Under the pieces are notes generated by a model. It was given only the letters and a program-made list of their open reading frames with translations, searched no databases and was not told the DNA's origin. A stretch of 52,016 bases of DNA, from NCBI GenBank assembly GCA_041752455.1, contig JBGSWL010000084.1, positions 1 to 52,016 of the forward strand, given 5' to 3'. Source of the stretch: JBGSWL01 sp041752455 (GTDB taxonomy: Bacteria > Pseudomonadota > Alphaproteobacteria > Rhizobiales > Rhizobiaceae). A program made the position numbers and the translations under genes. Shown piece by piece: positions 16,715-24,488 of the stretch (the first letter of the stretch is position 1; the number at the start of each line of letters is the position of its first letter).

Positions 16715-16734
16715 CATGAGGTACGTCCCTCAAA
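16715..16734. promoter_or_regulatory. Candidate LacI-type operator, site 2 (before ABC transporter operon)
   Basis: CATGAGGTACGTCCCTCAAA is centred on ACGT with TGAGG/CCTCA arms (one mismatched pair next to the centre on each side). Read on the minus strand it matches 16 of 20 bases of the site at 12418-12437. It lies 77 bp upstream of the solute-binding protein start, just after the terminator, in the expected promoter region. Confidence 0.65.
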
Positions 16735-16810
16735 TAGGCTTCCAAACAGGAGGCGGAATGGCGCCCGGCATGACCGGCCGGGCATTCCCGGCTTCTATGG
16801 GAGGAGAAAC

Positions 16811-18130
16811 ATGATGAAACGCGCAATGCTCGCGGCGACGGCGCTTGGCTCGGCGATCGCCTTCTCGACTGCAACGGCCAAGGCCAATGAACTGACGCTC
16901 TGCTGGGCGGCATGGGATCCGGCGAATGCCCTTGTGGAACTTTCCAAGGACTTCGAGACCCAGTCCGGCATCAAGATGAACTTCGAATTCATCCCGTGGC
17001 CGAACTTTGCCGACCGCATGCTCAACGAACTGAACTCCGGCGGCCAGCTCTGTGACCTGCTGATCGGCGATTCGCAGTGGATCGGCGGCGGCGCCGAAAA
17101 CGGCCACTACATCAAGCTGAATGACTTCTTCGACAAGGAAGGCATCAGCATGGATGATTTTGCTCCGGCAACCGTCTACGCCTACTCGACCTGGCCGAAG
17201 GGCACACCGAACTACTACGCGCTTCCTGCCATGGGTGATGCCAATGGCTGGTTCTACCGCAAGGACTGGTTCGCCCGTCCGGAAATCCAGGAAGCCTTCA
17301 AGGCCCAATATGGCCGCGATCTCGCCGAGCCGAAGTCGCAGACCGAACTGATGGAAATCGCCAAGTTCTTCCAGGGTCGCGAAATCGACGGCCAGAAGGT
17401 CTACGGCGCTTCGATCTTCACCGAACGCGGGTCCGAAGGCATCACGATGGGTGCTACCGGCGCCCTCTACACCTTCGGCTTCAAGTATGAAAACACCCCG
17501 GGCAAATACGACATGGAAGGCGCTGTGAACTCTGCAGCATCTGTCCAGGCGCTTGAATTCTACAAGGAATTCTACGAGTGCTGCACACCGCCCGGCTACA
17601 CCAACGCCTACATGGAACAGTCGCTTGATGCCTTCAAGTCGGGCCAGGTGGCCATGGCGATGAACTGGTTTGCGTTCTTCCCCGGCCTCTATGCCGATCC
17701 GAACACCGGTGGCGACAAGATCGACTTCTTCGTCAATCCGCCGCAGAACCAGGCTGGTTCGACGCTTGGCGGCCAGGGCATTTCGGTGGTGTCGTATTCC
17801 GACAACGTCGAAGGAGCGCTGTCCTACGTCAAGTGGTTCGCGCAGCCGGATGTCCAGAAGAAGTGGTGGTCGATGGGCGGGTATTCCTGCCACAAGGCCG
17901 TTCTGGAAGATCCGGACTTCGTCAACACGGCGCCGTTTGCCGGCGATTTCCTTGAAGCCATGGGCGGTGTCCAGGACTTCTGGCAGGAGCCATCCTATGC
18001 CGAACTCCTGCTGGCCATGCAGGACCGACTGCACAACTACATCGTGGCAGGTGATGGCACGGCACAGGAAGCGCTTGACGGTCTGATCGAAGACTGGACC
18101 GAAGTGTTCAAGGACGAAGGCAAGCTCTGA
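16811..18130 (+). CDS. ABC sugar transporter solute-binding protein (CUT1)
   Basis: Periplasmic carbohydrate receptor of 439 aa. The signal peptide is residues 1 to about 25 (MMKRAMLAATALGSAIAFST then TAKA|NEL). The mature part begins LTLCWAAWDPANALVELSKD and carries the family-1 binding-protein fold with aromatic-rich stretches (WPNFADRM, GDSQWIGGG, ANGWFYRKDWFARPEIQ, WFAFFPGLYADP). Start 16811 is fixed by GGGAGGAG eight bases upstream; the longer frame back to 16616 runs through the terminator and operator. First gene of the transporter operon, followed by an internal hairpin that may favour its over-production. Confidence 0.93.
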   Translation: MMKRAMLAATALGSAIAFSTATAKANELTLCWAAWDPANALVELSKDFETQSGIKMNFEFIPWPNFADRMLNELNSGGQLCDLLIGDSQWIGGGAENGHYIKLNDFFDKEGISMDDFAPATVYAYSTWPKGTPNYYALPAMGDANGWFYRKDWFARPEIQEAFKAQYGRDLAEPKSQTELMEIAKFFQGREIDGQKVYGASIFTERGSEGITMGATGALYTFGFKYENTPGKYDMEGAVNSAASVQALEFYKEFYECCTPPGYTNAYMEQSLDAFKSGQVAMAMNWFAFFPGLYADPNTGGDKIDFFVNPPQNQAGSTLGGQGISVVSYSDNVEGALSYVKWFAQPDVQKKWWSMGGYSCHKAVLEDPDFVNTAPFAGDFLEAMGGVQDFWQEPSYAELLLAMQDRLHNYIVAGDGTAQEALDGLIEDWTEVFKDEGKL

Positions 18131-18146
18131 TCGCTTTGCCTCCCGA

Positions 18147-18172
18147 CCCGGCCGCGTCAGCGGCCGGGTTTT
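18147..18172 (+). terminator. Intraoperonic terminator or attenuator after the binding-protein gene
   Basis: CCCGGCCGC and GCGGCCGGG form a perfect 9-bp GC stem with a GTCA loop, followed by TTTT. It is a textbook intrinsic terminator located between binding protein and permease. Partial readthrough would give the usual excess of binding protein over membrane components. Confidence 0.85.
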
Positions 18173-18224
18173 CCGCCACGGCCACGTGCAACGCGCAGGT
18201 TCCGCCTGCCGCCGGGATCATGTC

Positions 18225-19172
18225 ATGTCTGGTTCTGCCGCAGATCAATTGGCAAAAGTGACGCCGGTTTCGGTGGCCCGCCGTGTGCGCGGCCTGTCGG
18301 ACCGGGCGATCGCATGGCTGTTTGTCGCGCCGACCATATTCCTGCTGCTTGCGATCAACATCTTTCCGTTGATCTGGACTGTCTACCTGTCGTTCACCGA
18401 TTTCCGTGCCAACCGGCCGAACCGTGACATCGAGTGGGTCGGGCTTGAAAACTACCGCCGTGTGCTGACCGATGACGCGATCTGGCAGAACATGCAGGCG
18501 ACTGCGCATTTCCTGTTCTGGACGCTGTTCTTCCAGGTGCTGATCGGCTTCACGCTTGCCTGGCTGATCAACCGCAAATTTCGCGGCAATGACCTTTGGA
18601 CGACGATCATCGTTCTGCCGATGATGCTGTCGCCAGCGGTCGTCGGCAATTTCTGGACCTTCCTCTACCAGCCGCAAATCGGTCTCTTCAATTACATCGT
18701 CGCGTGGTTCTCCGGCGCCGATCCGTCGTCCTTCGAGATGCTGGGCTCGGTGTCGCTTGCGCCATGGGCAATCGTCATCGTCGACACCTGGATGTGGGCG
18801 CCGTTCGTGATGCTGATCTGCCTTGCCGGTCTGCGATCGATTCCCGACTACATTTATGAAGCGGCGGAAATCGACCGCGCGTCGCATTGGCGCCAGTTCT
18901 GGACGATCACCATTCCCATGGTGCTGCCGTTCCTGATGCTGGCAGTGCTGTTTCGCGGCATCGAGAACTTCAAGATGTTCGACCTCGTCGTCCAGCTGAC
19001 CGGCGGCGGACCCGGAAACACCACGCTTCTCGCCTCGATCGACCTGAAGCGCGAAGCCTTCGAAAAATGGCGCACGGGCCTTTCCTCGGCCTATGCGATC
19101 ATCCTGTTCGTCACCGTCTTCGGGCTCGCCTCGATTTATGTGAAGGCGCTCAACAAGGTCAAAGAGCGATGA
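18225..19172 (+). CDS. ABC sugar permease, MalF type
   Basis: First transmembrane subunit of the CUT1 importer, 315 aa from ATG 18225. Hydrophobic helices start at about residue 27 (AWLFVAPTIFLLLAINIFPLIWTVYLSF). The cytoplasmic EAA loop is EAAEIDRASHWRQFWTITIP. A longer frame starting at 18186 has no better ribosome site. Its stop overlaps the start of the second permease (ATGA). It carries no substrate-specific signature I can recognise. Confidence 0.92.
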   Translation: MSGSAADQLAKVTPVSVARRVRGLSDRAIAWLFVAPTIFLLLAINIFPLIWTVYLSFTDFRANRPNRDIEWVGLENYRRVLTDDAIWQNMQATAHFLFWTLFFQVLIGFTLAWLINRKFRGNDLWTTIIVLPMMLSPAVVGNFWTFLYQPQIGLFNYIVAWFSGADPSSFEMLGSVSLAPWAIVIVDTWMWAPFVMLICLAGLRSIPDYIYEAAEIDRASHWRQFWTITIPMVLPFLMLAVLFRGIENFKMFDLVVQLTGGGPGNTTLLASIDLKREAFEKWRTGLSSAYAIILFVTVFGLASIYVKALNKVKER

Positions 19173-20110
19173 GCGCCTGGTCCGTCACCGAACCATCCTC
19201 GAAGATGAAGTGGTTCGCCGGCACGCTGGTCGTGCTGTATGCGGTGATCACCATGATCCCGCTTATCTGGATCATCGCCACCGGCTTCAAATCGCCAGCC
19301 GACGCGATCAGCTATCCGCCCAAGGTGCTCTTTGCCCCCACCGTCGAAGGCTATGTGAACCTGTTCACGACGCGCACGCGCGTGTCACCCGAAGCGCTCG
19401 CCGAACTGCCGCCGCCGCAAGGGTTCGCCGAGCGCATCGTGCGGCAATACAACATGGTGATTGCCGGCCCGTCGCGGTTTGGCGAGCGGTTTGCCAACTC
19501 GGTGATCATCGGGTTCGGTTCGACCTTCCTGTCGATCTTCCTCGGCACTTTGGCGGCCTATGCGTTCTCGCGCTTCAAGGTGCCGCTGAAGGATGATCTC
19601 CTGTTCTTCATCCTGTCGACGCGGATGATGCCGCCGATTGCCGTCGCGATCCCGATCTTCCTGATGTACCGGCAGCTTGGCCTGTCCGACACGCATCTCG
19701 GGATGATCCTGCTGTATACAGCGGTCAACATCTCGCTCGCCGTCTGGCTCCTGAAGGGCTTCATCGACGAAATTCCGCGCGAATATGAAGAAGCGGCGCT
19801 GATCGACGGCTATACGCGGTTCCAGGCATTCACCAAGGTCGTGCTGCCGCAGGCGGCGACCGGCATCGCCTCGACCGCGATCTTCTGCCTGATCTTTGCC
19901 TGGAACGAATACGCGTTCGCCGTGCTGCTGACGTCGGGTACGGCGCAGACCGCACCGCCGTTCATTCCGACAATCATCGGCGTCGGCGGTCAGGATTGGC
20001 CAGCGGTGGCTGCGGGCGCGACCCTGTTCCTCGTGCCGGTGATGGTGTTCACGATCCTGCTTCGCAAGCACCTGCTTCGCGGCATCACGTTCGGGGCGGT
20101 GCGCAAATGA
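19169..20110 (+). CDS. ABC sugar permease, MalG type
   Basis: Second transmembrane subunit, 313 aa. N-terminal helix FAGTLVVLYAVITMIPLIWII; EAA loop EEAALIDGYTRFQAFTKVVLP; AWNEYAFAVLLTSG near the C-terminus is typical of MalG-type permeases. A periplasmic loop of about 60 residues (LFTTRTRVSPEALAELPPPQ...) after the first helix is longer than in classic MalG. The start at 19169 and the stop at 20110 both overlap neighbours by four bases. Confidence 0.93.
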   Translation: MSAWSVTEPSSKMKWFAGTLVVLYAVITMIPLIWIIATGFKSPADAISYPPKVLFAPTVEGYVNLFTTRTRVSPEALAELPPPQGFAERIVRQYNMVIAGPSRFGERFANSVIIGFGSTFLSIFLGTLAAYAFSRFKVPLKDDLLFFILSTRMMPPIAVAIPIFLMYRQLGLSDTHLGMILLYTAVNISLAVWLLKGFIDEIPREYEEAALIDGYTRFQAFTKVVLPQAATGIASTAIFCLIFAWNEYAFAVLLTSGTAQTAPPFIPTIIGVGGQDWPAVAAGATLFLVPVMVFTILLRKHLLRGITFGAVRK

Positions 20111-20295
20111 GCGGCTTCCTTGCCGGACTGATGCGCCTGCGCCGTGGGCCGTGGGAGATGGTGGCAACGCTGCTGATCGCGCTCGGCGTGTTCATGCTGA
20201 TGCAGCCGTTCGCGCTGTGGGCGTTCACCGCCAGCTTCCTCGTCACGCTGGCCGGAACGGTCATGTTCATCGTCGTCAGTCATTTTCCGGAGTAG
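20107..20295 (+). CDS. Small two-helix membrane protein in the ABC operon
   Basis: A 62-aa protein starting in an ATGA overlap with the MalG-type permease and ending two bases before the first ATPase start. It has a short basic N-terminus (LMRLRRGPWEM) and two hydrophobic segments, about residues 18-35 (VATLLIALGVFMLMQPF) and 38-58 (WAFTASFLVTLAGTVMFIVV). No known domain is recognised. Embedding with zero spacing argues for a real, co-translated gene. The rhizobial glycerol ABC operon (glpSTPQUV) also holds two ATPases and a small membrane protein, so an accessory subunit role is plausible. The function is unknown. Confidence 0.75.
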   Translation: MSGFLAGLMRLRRGPWEMVATLLIALGVFMLMQPFALWAFTASFLVTLAGTVMFIVVSHFPE

Positions 20296-20297
20296 TC

Positions 20298-21395
20298 GTG
20301 GCCGAGATCGTCGTCAAAAACGTGCGAAAGGAATTCGGCAGCTTCACCGCCGTCCAGTCCTCGAGTTTTACCGTGCGCGATGGCGAGTTCTTCATGCTGC
20401 TCGGCCCGTCCGGCTGCGGCAAGACGACGACGCTGCGCATGATCGCCGGCCTTGAACTGCCGACATCCGGTGAGATCTGGATCGACGGGGAGGAGGTTAG
20501 CCAAAAGCGCGCTTCGCAGCGCGACATCGCCTTCGTGTTCCAGATGTTTGCGCTCTATCCGCACCTCAATGTGCGCAACAACATCTCCTATCCGCTGGTC
20601 AGCCAAGGCTGGAGCCGTGCCAAGGTGCGCGCCAAGGTCGCTGAAATCGCCGGCATTCTCGACATAACCGACATCCTGGAAAAGCCGGTTGGCGGGCTGT
20701 CAAGCGGCGACCGGCAGCGCGTGGCACTGGCGCGCGCGATCGTGCGCGACCCCAAGGCCTTCATGATGGACGAACCGCTTGGTGCCTTGGATGCCGAGTT
20801 TCGTGAGCGCATGGCCGAGGAACTGCGCGCCCTGCATGACCGCATGGGCGCCACCACGGTCTATGTGACGCACGATCAACTCGAAGCCATGCAGATGGGC
20901 GACAAGATCGTCGTCATGAACCATGGCGTGATCGAACAGTTCGGCACGCCGCAGGACATCTATGACTGGCCGGCGACGCTGTTTGTCGCCGATTTCATCG
21001 GTTCGCCGTCGATGAACATCCTTCGCACCGATGGTGCGGTGGCGATCGGCCAGCGCGAGGTCCGGCTTGGCGATGCGGTCATCGACGTGCCTGAACAGTT
21101 GGCGGAAACGGGCGGGTCCGTCGTTCTCGGCGTTCGCCCCGAGCATGTGGCGCTTGATGACAATGCGCCGTGCCGCGGCGAGGTTCTGGCGACCGAGTAT
21201 CTCGGCACCACGCAGATCGTCACGCTTTCGACCGCTTTTGGCGACGTGAAGATGCGGACATCGTCGGGAACCGGTATCCGGGTCGGCGAGCGCGTCGGCC
21301 TGACCTTCGATGCGCGGACGCTTTCGCTGTTTGATGCCAAGACCGGCAAGGTGCTGCTGTCGGCGGCCAACCGCGGAGTGCTGGCCCATGGCTGA
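20298..21395 (+). CDS. ABC transporter ATPase 1 (MalK/UgpC-like, variant signature)
   Basis: Nucleotide-binding subunit of 365 aa starting at GTG 20298. Walker A GPSGCGKTTT, Q-loop FVFQMFALYPHL, Walker B AFMMDEPLGALD and H-loop VTHDQ are all intact. The ABC signature reads LSSGDRQR rather than LSGGQ. The C-terminal TOBE-like region is present (VVLGVRPEHVALDD). It overlaps the second ATPase by 8 bases. The two ATPases differ clearly, so they probably form a heterodimer rather than the usual MalK homodimer. Confidence 0.94.
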   Translation: MAEIVVKNVRKEFGSFTAVQSSSFTVRDGEFFMLLGPSGCGKTTTLRMIAGLELPTSGEIWIDGEEVSQKRASQRDIAFVFQMFALYPHLNVRNNISYPLVSQGWSRAKVRAKVAEIAGILDITDILEKPVGGLSSGDRQRVALARAIVRDPKAFMMDEPLGALDAEFRERMAEELRALHDRMGATTVYVTHDQLEAMQMGDKIVVMNHGVIEQFGTPQDIYDWPATLFVADFIGSPSMNILRTDGAVAIGQREVRLGDAVIDVPEQLAETGGSVVLGVRPEHVALDDNAPCRGEVLATEYLGTTQIVTLSTAFGDVKMRTSSGTGIRVGERVGLTFDARTLSLFDAKTGKVLLSAANRGVLAHG

Positions 21396-22383
21396 AGTCG
21401 TCCTTTCCGGCATCACCAAGCGTTTCGGCGCAACGGTCGCAGTCGACGCGATGTCGCTCACCATCCCGGACGGGGCCTTTGTCGTGCTGCTCGGGCCGAC
21501 CGGCGCCGGCAAGACGACGACCCTTCGGCTGATCTCCGGGCTCGAACATCCCGATGCAGGCGAGATCCGGATCGGTGGAAGGCTGGTCAACCGCGAGTCG
21601 CCGGCAGAGCGCGATGTGGCGATGGTGTTCCAGCAATATTCGCTCTACCCGCACATGACGGTGCGCGAGAACCTTGCCTTTCCGCTGCGCTCTCCGATCC
21701 TGCGCACGCCCGAAGATGTCATCAAGCGCAAGGTCGGCGCGGTGGCCGAGGTGCTGCGCATCGCCCACAAGCTGGACAACAAGGCAACGCAACTCTCCGG
21801 CGGCGAAATGCAGCGGGTCTCGATCGGCCGTGCGCTGGTGCGGGATCCGGCGATTTATCTGATGGACGAGCCGCTCTCCTCGCTGGATGCCAAGCTGCGC
21901 GCCGAACTGCGCATCGAACTCAAGCGCATCCAGGCGCAACTGGGCGCAACCGTCCTTTACGTGACGCATGACCAGATCGAGGCGATGACCATGGCAACCC
22001 ATGTCGGCGTGCTCGACCATGGGCGACTGGTGCAATTCGGCCCGCCGCGCGAAATCTACGAAGCGCCGGTCAATCTGACGGTTGCCTCGCGCCTTGGCCT
22101 GCCGCGCATCAACACGCTGCCGACCAGCCTGTTCGGTGATGCGCCTGCCGGTGCCGTGACGATGGGCCTGCGACCGGAACATGTGCACCAGGGCGAAGGC
22201 AAGCCGGCGACGGTGGTCCGCGTCGAGCATCTGGGTGACCAGACCCGGCTGCACCTGACGCTGGAAGGCCACGACATCGTCACGCTGACCGATGTCCATA
22301 CCCATTTGAGGGCAGGCGCGACCTTGCCGATCAGACCGCGCGATGCGCTGTTCTTCGACGCCGGCGGCAACAGGATCATGTGA
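21388..22383 (+). CDS. ABC transporter ATPase 2 (MalK/UgpC-like)
   Basis: Second nucleotide-binding subunit, 331 aa from ATG 21388. Walker A GPTGAGKTTT, Q-loop VFQQYSLYPHM, canonical signature LSGGEMQR, Walker B IYLMDEPLSSLD, H-loop VTHDQ, and a short TOBE region (VTMGLRPEHVHQGEG). The start overlaps the end of ATPase 1. The dihydroxyacetone-kinase-type gene begins 10 bases after its stop, so transport and phosphorylation are co-transcribed. Confidence 0.94.
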   Translation: MAEVVLSGITKRFGATVAVDAMSLTIPDGAFVVLLGPTGAGKTTTLRLISGLEHPDAGEIRIGGRLVNRESPAERDVAMVFQQYSLYPHMTVRENLAFPLRSPILRTPEDVIKRKVGAVAEVLRIAHKLDNKATQLSGGEMQRVSIGRALVRDPAIYLMDEPLSSLDAKLRAELRIELKRIQAQLGATVLYVTHDQIEAMTMATHVGVLDHGRLVQFGPPREIYEAPVNLTVASRLGLPRINTLPTSLFGDAPAGAVTMGLRPEHVHQGEGKPATVVRVEHLGDQTRLHLTLEGHDIVTLTDVHTHLRAGATLPIRPRDALFFDAGGNRIM

Positions 22384-22393
22384 GGGGGCAACC

Positions 22394-24010
22394 ATGAAGC
22401 AGTTCATCAATTCGCGGGAAACCGTCGTCACCGAAGCGCTTGACGGCTTGCTGCGCACCGGCGGCGGCCGGCTTGGCCGCCTCGATGGCTATCCGCATAT
22501 CAAGGTCATCGTGCGGACCGATTGGGACCGTTCCAAGGTGGCGCTCGTCTCCGGCGGCGGCTCCGGCCATGAGCCGGCCCATGCCGGGTTTGTCGGGCGC
22601 GGAATGCTCACCGCCGCCGTCTGCGGCGATGTATTCGCGTCGCCGTCGGTCGATGCGGTACTGGCCGGCATTCTGGCCGTGACCGGCGATGCGGGCTGCC
22701 TGCTGATCGTCAAGAACTACACCGGCGACCGGCTCAACTTCGGCCTTGCCGCCGAGCGCGCCCGGGCATTCGGGCTGAAGGTCTCGATGGTCGTCGTCGA
22801 TGATGACATCGCCTTGCCGCATTTGCCGCAGGCGCGCGGTGTTGCCGGAACGCTGTTCGTGCACAAGATCGCCGGTGCGCTCGCCGAAGATGGCGCCAGC
22901 CTCGACGAGGTGACGCAGATTGCCCGTGCGGTCATCGACGGCGTCGTCTCGATCGGCATGTCGCTCGACACCTGCACGATCCCCGGATCGCCCAAGGAAG
23001 AGCGGATCGATGCCGGCAAAGCCGAACTCGGCCTCGGCATTCATGGCGAAGCGGGGATCGAGCAGGTCGATTTCGAAGGTGCGCGCCATGCCATGGCGAT
23101 GGTGGTCGACCGGCTGGCGCCGGCGCTTGGTGCCGGGCCGCATGTGGCGCTTTTGAACAATCTCGGCGGTGCCACGCCGCTCGAAATGGGGGTTCTTGCC
23201 GAAGAGCTGTGCCGGTCGCGGATAGCGGGTCAAGTGAAGGCGCTGATCGGTCCGGCGCCGATGATGACATCGCTCGACATGCAGGGCTTTTCCGTCTCGC
23301 TGCTGCCGCTGACGCCGCAGTTCGAGGCGGCGCTGCAAGCGCCGGTCGAGCCATGGGCCTGGCCGGGCTGCCATGGGGTTGGCGAGATCGTCGTGCAGCC
23401 TTTGCCGGACGGCCTGAAACCGATCCAGCCGATGGCCTCCACTGACGATCGCACCCAAGCCTTCCTTTCGCGCTGCTGCGACATTCTCATCGGCGCCGAG
23501 ACCCACCTCAACAAGCTCGACGCGCAATCGGGCGATGGCGATACCGGTTCGACGCTGGCTTCTGCGGCCCGCGCCCTGAAGGGGGCGCTCGACCGGATGC
23601 CGCTTGCCGACCAGACGCAACTCTACCGGGCGATCGGCAACGAACTCAGCCAGACCATGGGCGGTTCGTCCGGCGTCCTGCTGGCGATCTTCTTTGCGGC
23701 AGCGGGCGATGCGTCGGCCAATGGCCAGGATGCCATCGGCGCGCTGCGGGCCGGTCTTGACCGGATTCAGCAGGTCGGCGGCGCAAGACTTGGCGACCGC
23801 ACGATGATCGACGCGCTGATGCCGGCGCTGGATGCGCTTCCCCAAGGGCTTGCCGCAGCGGCAAAGGCGGCACGCGCCGGGGCCGACCATACGGCCACCA
23901 TCACCCGCGCCAAGGCCGGCCGCTCCAGCTACATCTCGGAAGCCAAGCTGGCCGGGCACAAGGATCCCGGCGCAGAGGCCGTCGCCCTGTTGCTCGAGGC
24001 GATTGCCTGA
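22394..24010 (+). CDS. Fused DhaK-DhaL dihydroxyacetone kinase family protein
   Basis: ATP-dependent kinase of 538 aa, with a DhaK domain (about 1-330) and a DhaL domain (about 345-538) in one chain as in eukaryotic and Citrobacter-type enzymes. DhaK motifs: VALVSGGGSGHEPAHAGFVG, IVKNYTGDRLNFG, and LGIHGEAGIE with His217, the residue that binds the substrate carbonyl covalently. DhaL has the metal/ATP aspartates in AQSGDGDTGSTL and TMGGSSGVL. GGGGG precedes ATG 22394. Substrate could be dihydroxyacetone or a ketotetrose such as erythrulose, since kinases of this family acting on C4 ketoses are known. Operon context with ketose epimerases favours an open view. Confidence 0.9.
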   Translation: MKQFINSRETVVTEALDGLLRTGGGRLGRLDGYPHIKVIVRTDWDRSKVALVSGGGSGHEPAHAGFVGRGMLTAAVCGDVFASPSVDAVLAGILAVTGDAGCLLIVKNYTGDRLNFGLAAERARAFGLKVSMVVVDDDIALPHLPQARGVAGTLFVHKIAGALAEDGASLDEVTQIARAVIDGVVSIGMSLDTCTIPGSPKEERIDAGKAELGLGIHGEAGIEQVDFEGARHAMAMVVDRLAPALGAGPHVALLNNLGGATPLEMGVLAEELCRSRIAGQVKALIGPAPMMTSLDMQGFSVSLLPLTPQFEAALQAPVEPWAWPGCHGVGEIVVQPLPDGLKPIQPMASTDDRTQAFLSRCCDILIGAETHLNKLDAQSGDGDTGSTLASAARALKGALDRMPLADQTQLYRAIGNELSQTMGGSSGVLLAIFFAAAGDASANGQDAIGALRAGLDRIQQVGGARLGDRTMIDALMPALDALPQGLAAAAKAARAGADHTATITRAKAGRSSYISEAKLAGHKDPGAEAVALLLEAIA

Positions 24011-24078
24011 CGGGGTCGGTGACAGCGCGGTGCGCTGATTTGACATAGGCCGCAGACACTCAAACCAGACATCACGCC

Positions 24079-24106
24079 CGTCCCTGACCAACCTGGATCA
24101 GGGACG
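24079..24106 (+). terminator. Hairpin downstream of the kinase gene
   Basis: CGTCCCTGA and TCAGGGACG form a 9-bp perfect stem around a 10-base loop, 68 bases after the kinase stop. No T-run follows. It probably ends or protects the transporter-kinase transcript. I see nothing else definable in the 283 bases before the next gene. Confidence 0.5.
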
Positions 24107-24293
24107 ATGGCGCCTTTGCGTCCTACTCGTTTGCCTTCGCCAATGTGCGGCAAGGCCACGGTTGAACACCGCCAAACCAAAACCCGAGACCACATCATTT
24201 TCACCACGTTGCGGGAACGCGGCGCGACGGTCGCACGTTGTCCAAACGGTGCGCTTCCACCGGGAGCCCCGCATCCAGAGAAAGGTCCTCACC

Positions 24294-24488
24294 ATGGAAT
24301 GGGAACAAATTGCTGACAAATGGGCCGCCATGGCCCGGCGCCTTCGCAACGACAGGTCGGTGGGCGGCGAGACCTTGCGCGTTTCCGGTGAAGTCTACCG
24401 TGTCGCGACGGCGATCGGGTCGCAAACCCTTGGTTCTCCTGCACCCGACAGGGGCGGCAACGACAACAATCTGCCGACAAATCAGTGA
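24294..24488 (+). CDS. 64-aa hypothetical protein coupled to ndvB
   Basis: A small soluble protein beginning MEWEQIADKWAAMARRLRND, with a mixed-charge amphipathic N-terminal half, then a Val-rich stretch (SGEVYRVATAIG) and a disordered Gly/Asn/Pro C-terminus. AAAGG is upstream of ATG 24294. Its stop overlaps the ndvB start in a GTGA arrangement, which argues that it is translated and coupled to the glucan synthase. No family is recognised. The first residues recall CsbD-type proteins only superficially. It might be a leader peptide that sets ndvB translation or a small partner protein; both are inference. Confidence 0.6.
   Translation: MEWEQIADKWAAMARRLRNDRSVGGETLRVSGEVYRVATAIGSQTLGSPAPDRGGNDNNLPTNQ

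Noticed and set aside
16616..16810. N-terminal extension of the sugar-binding protein
   Set aside because: The frame runs through an intrinsic terminator and the putative operator; GGGAGGAG and the signal peptide define 16811.
24294..24488. CsbD-like stress protein
   Set aside because: Only the first few residues look similar; the rest lacks the CsbD pattern, so no family was assigned.
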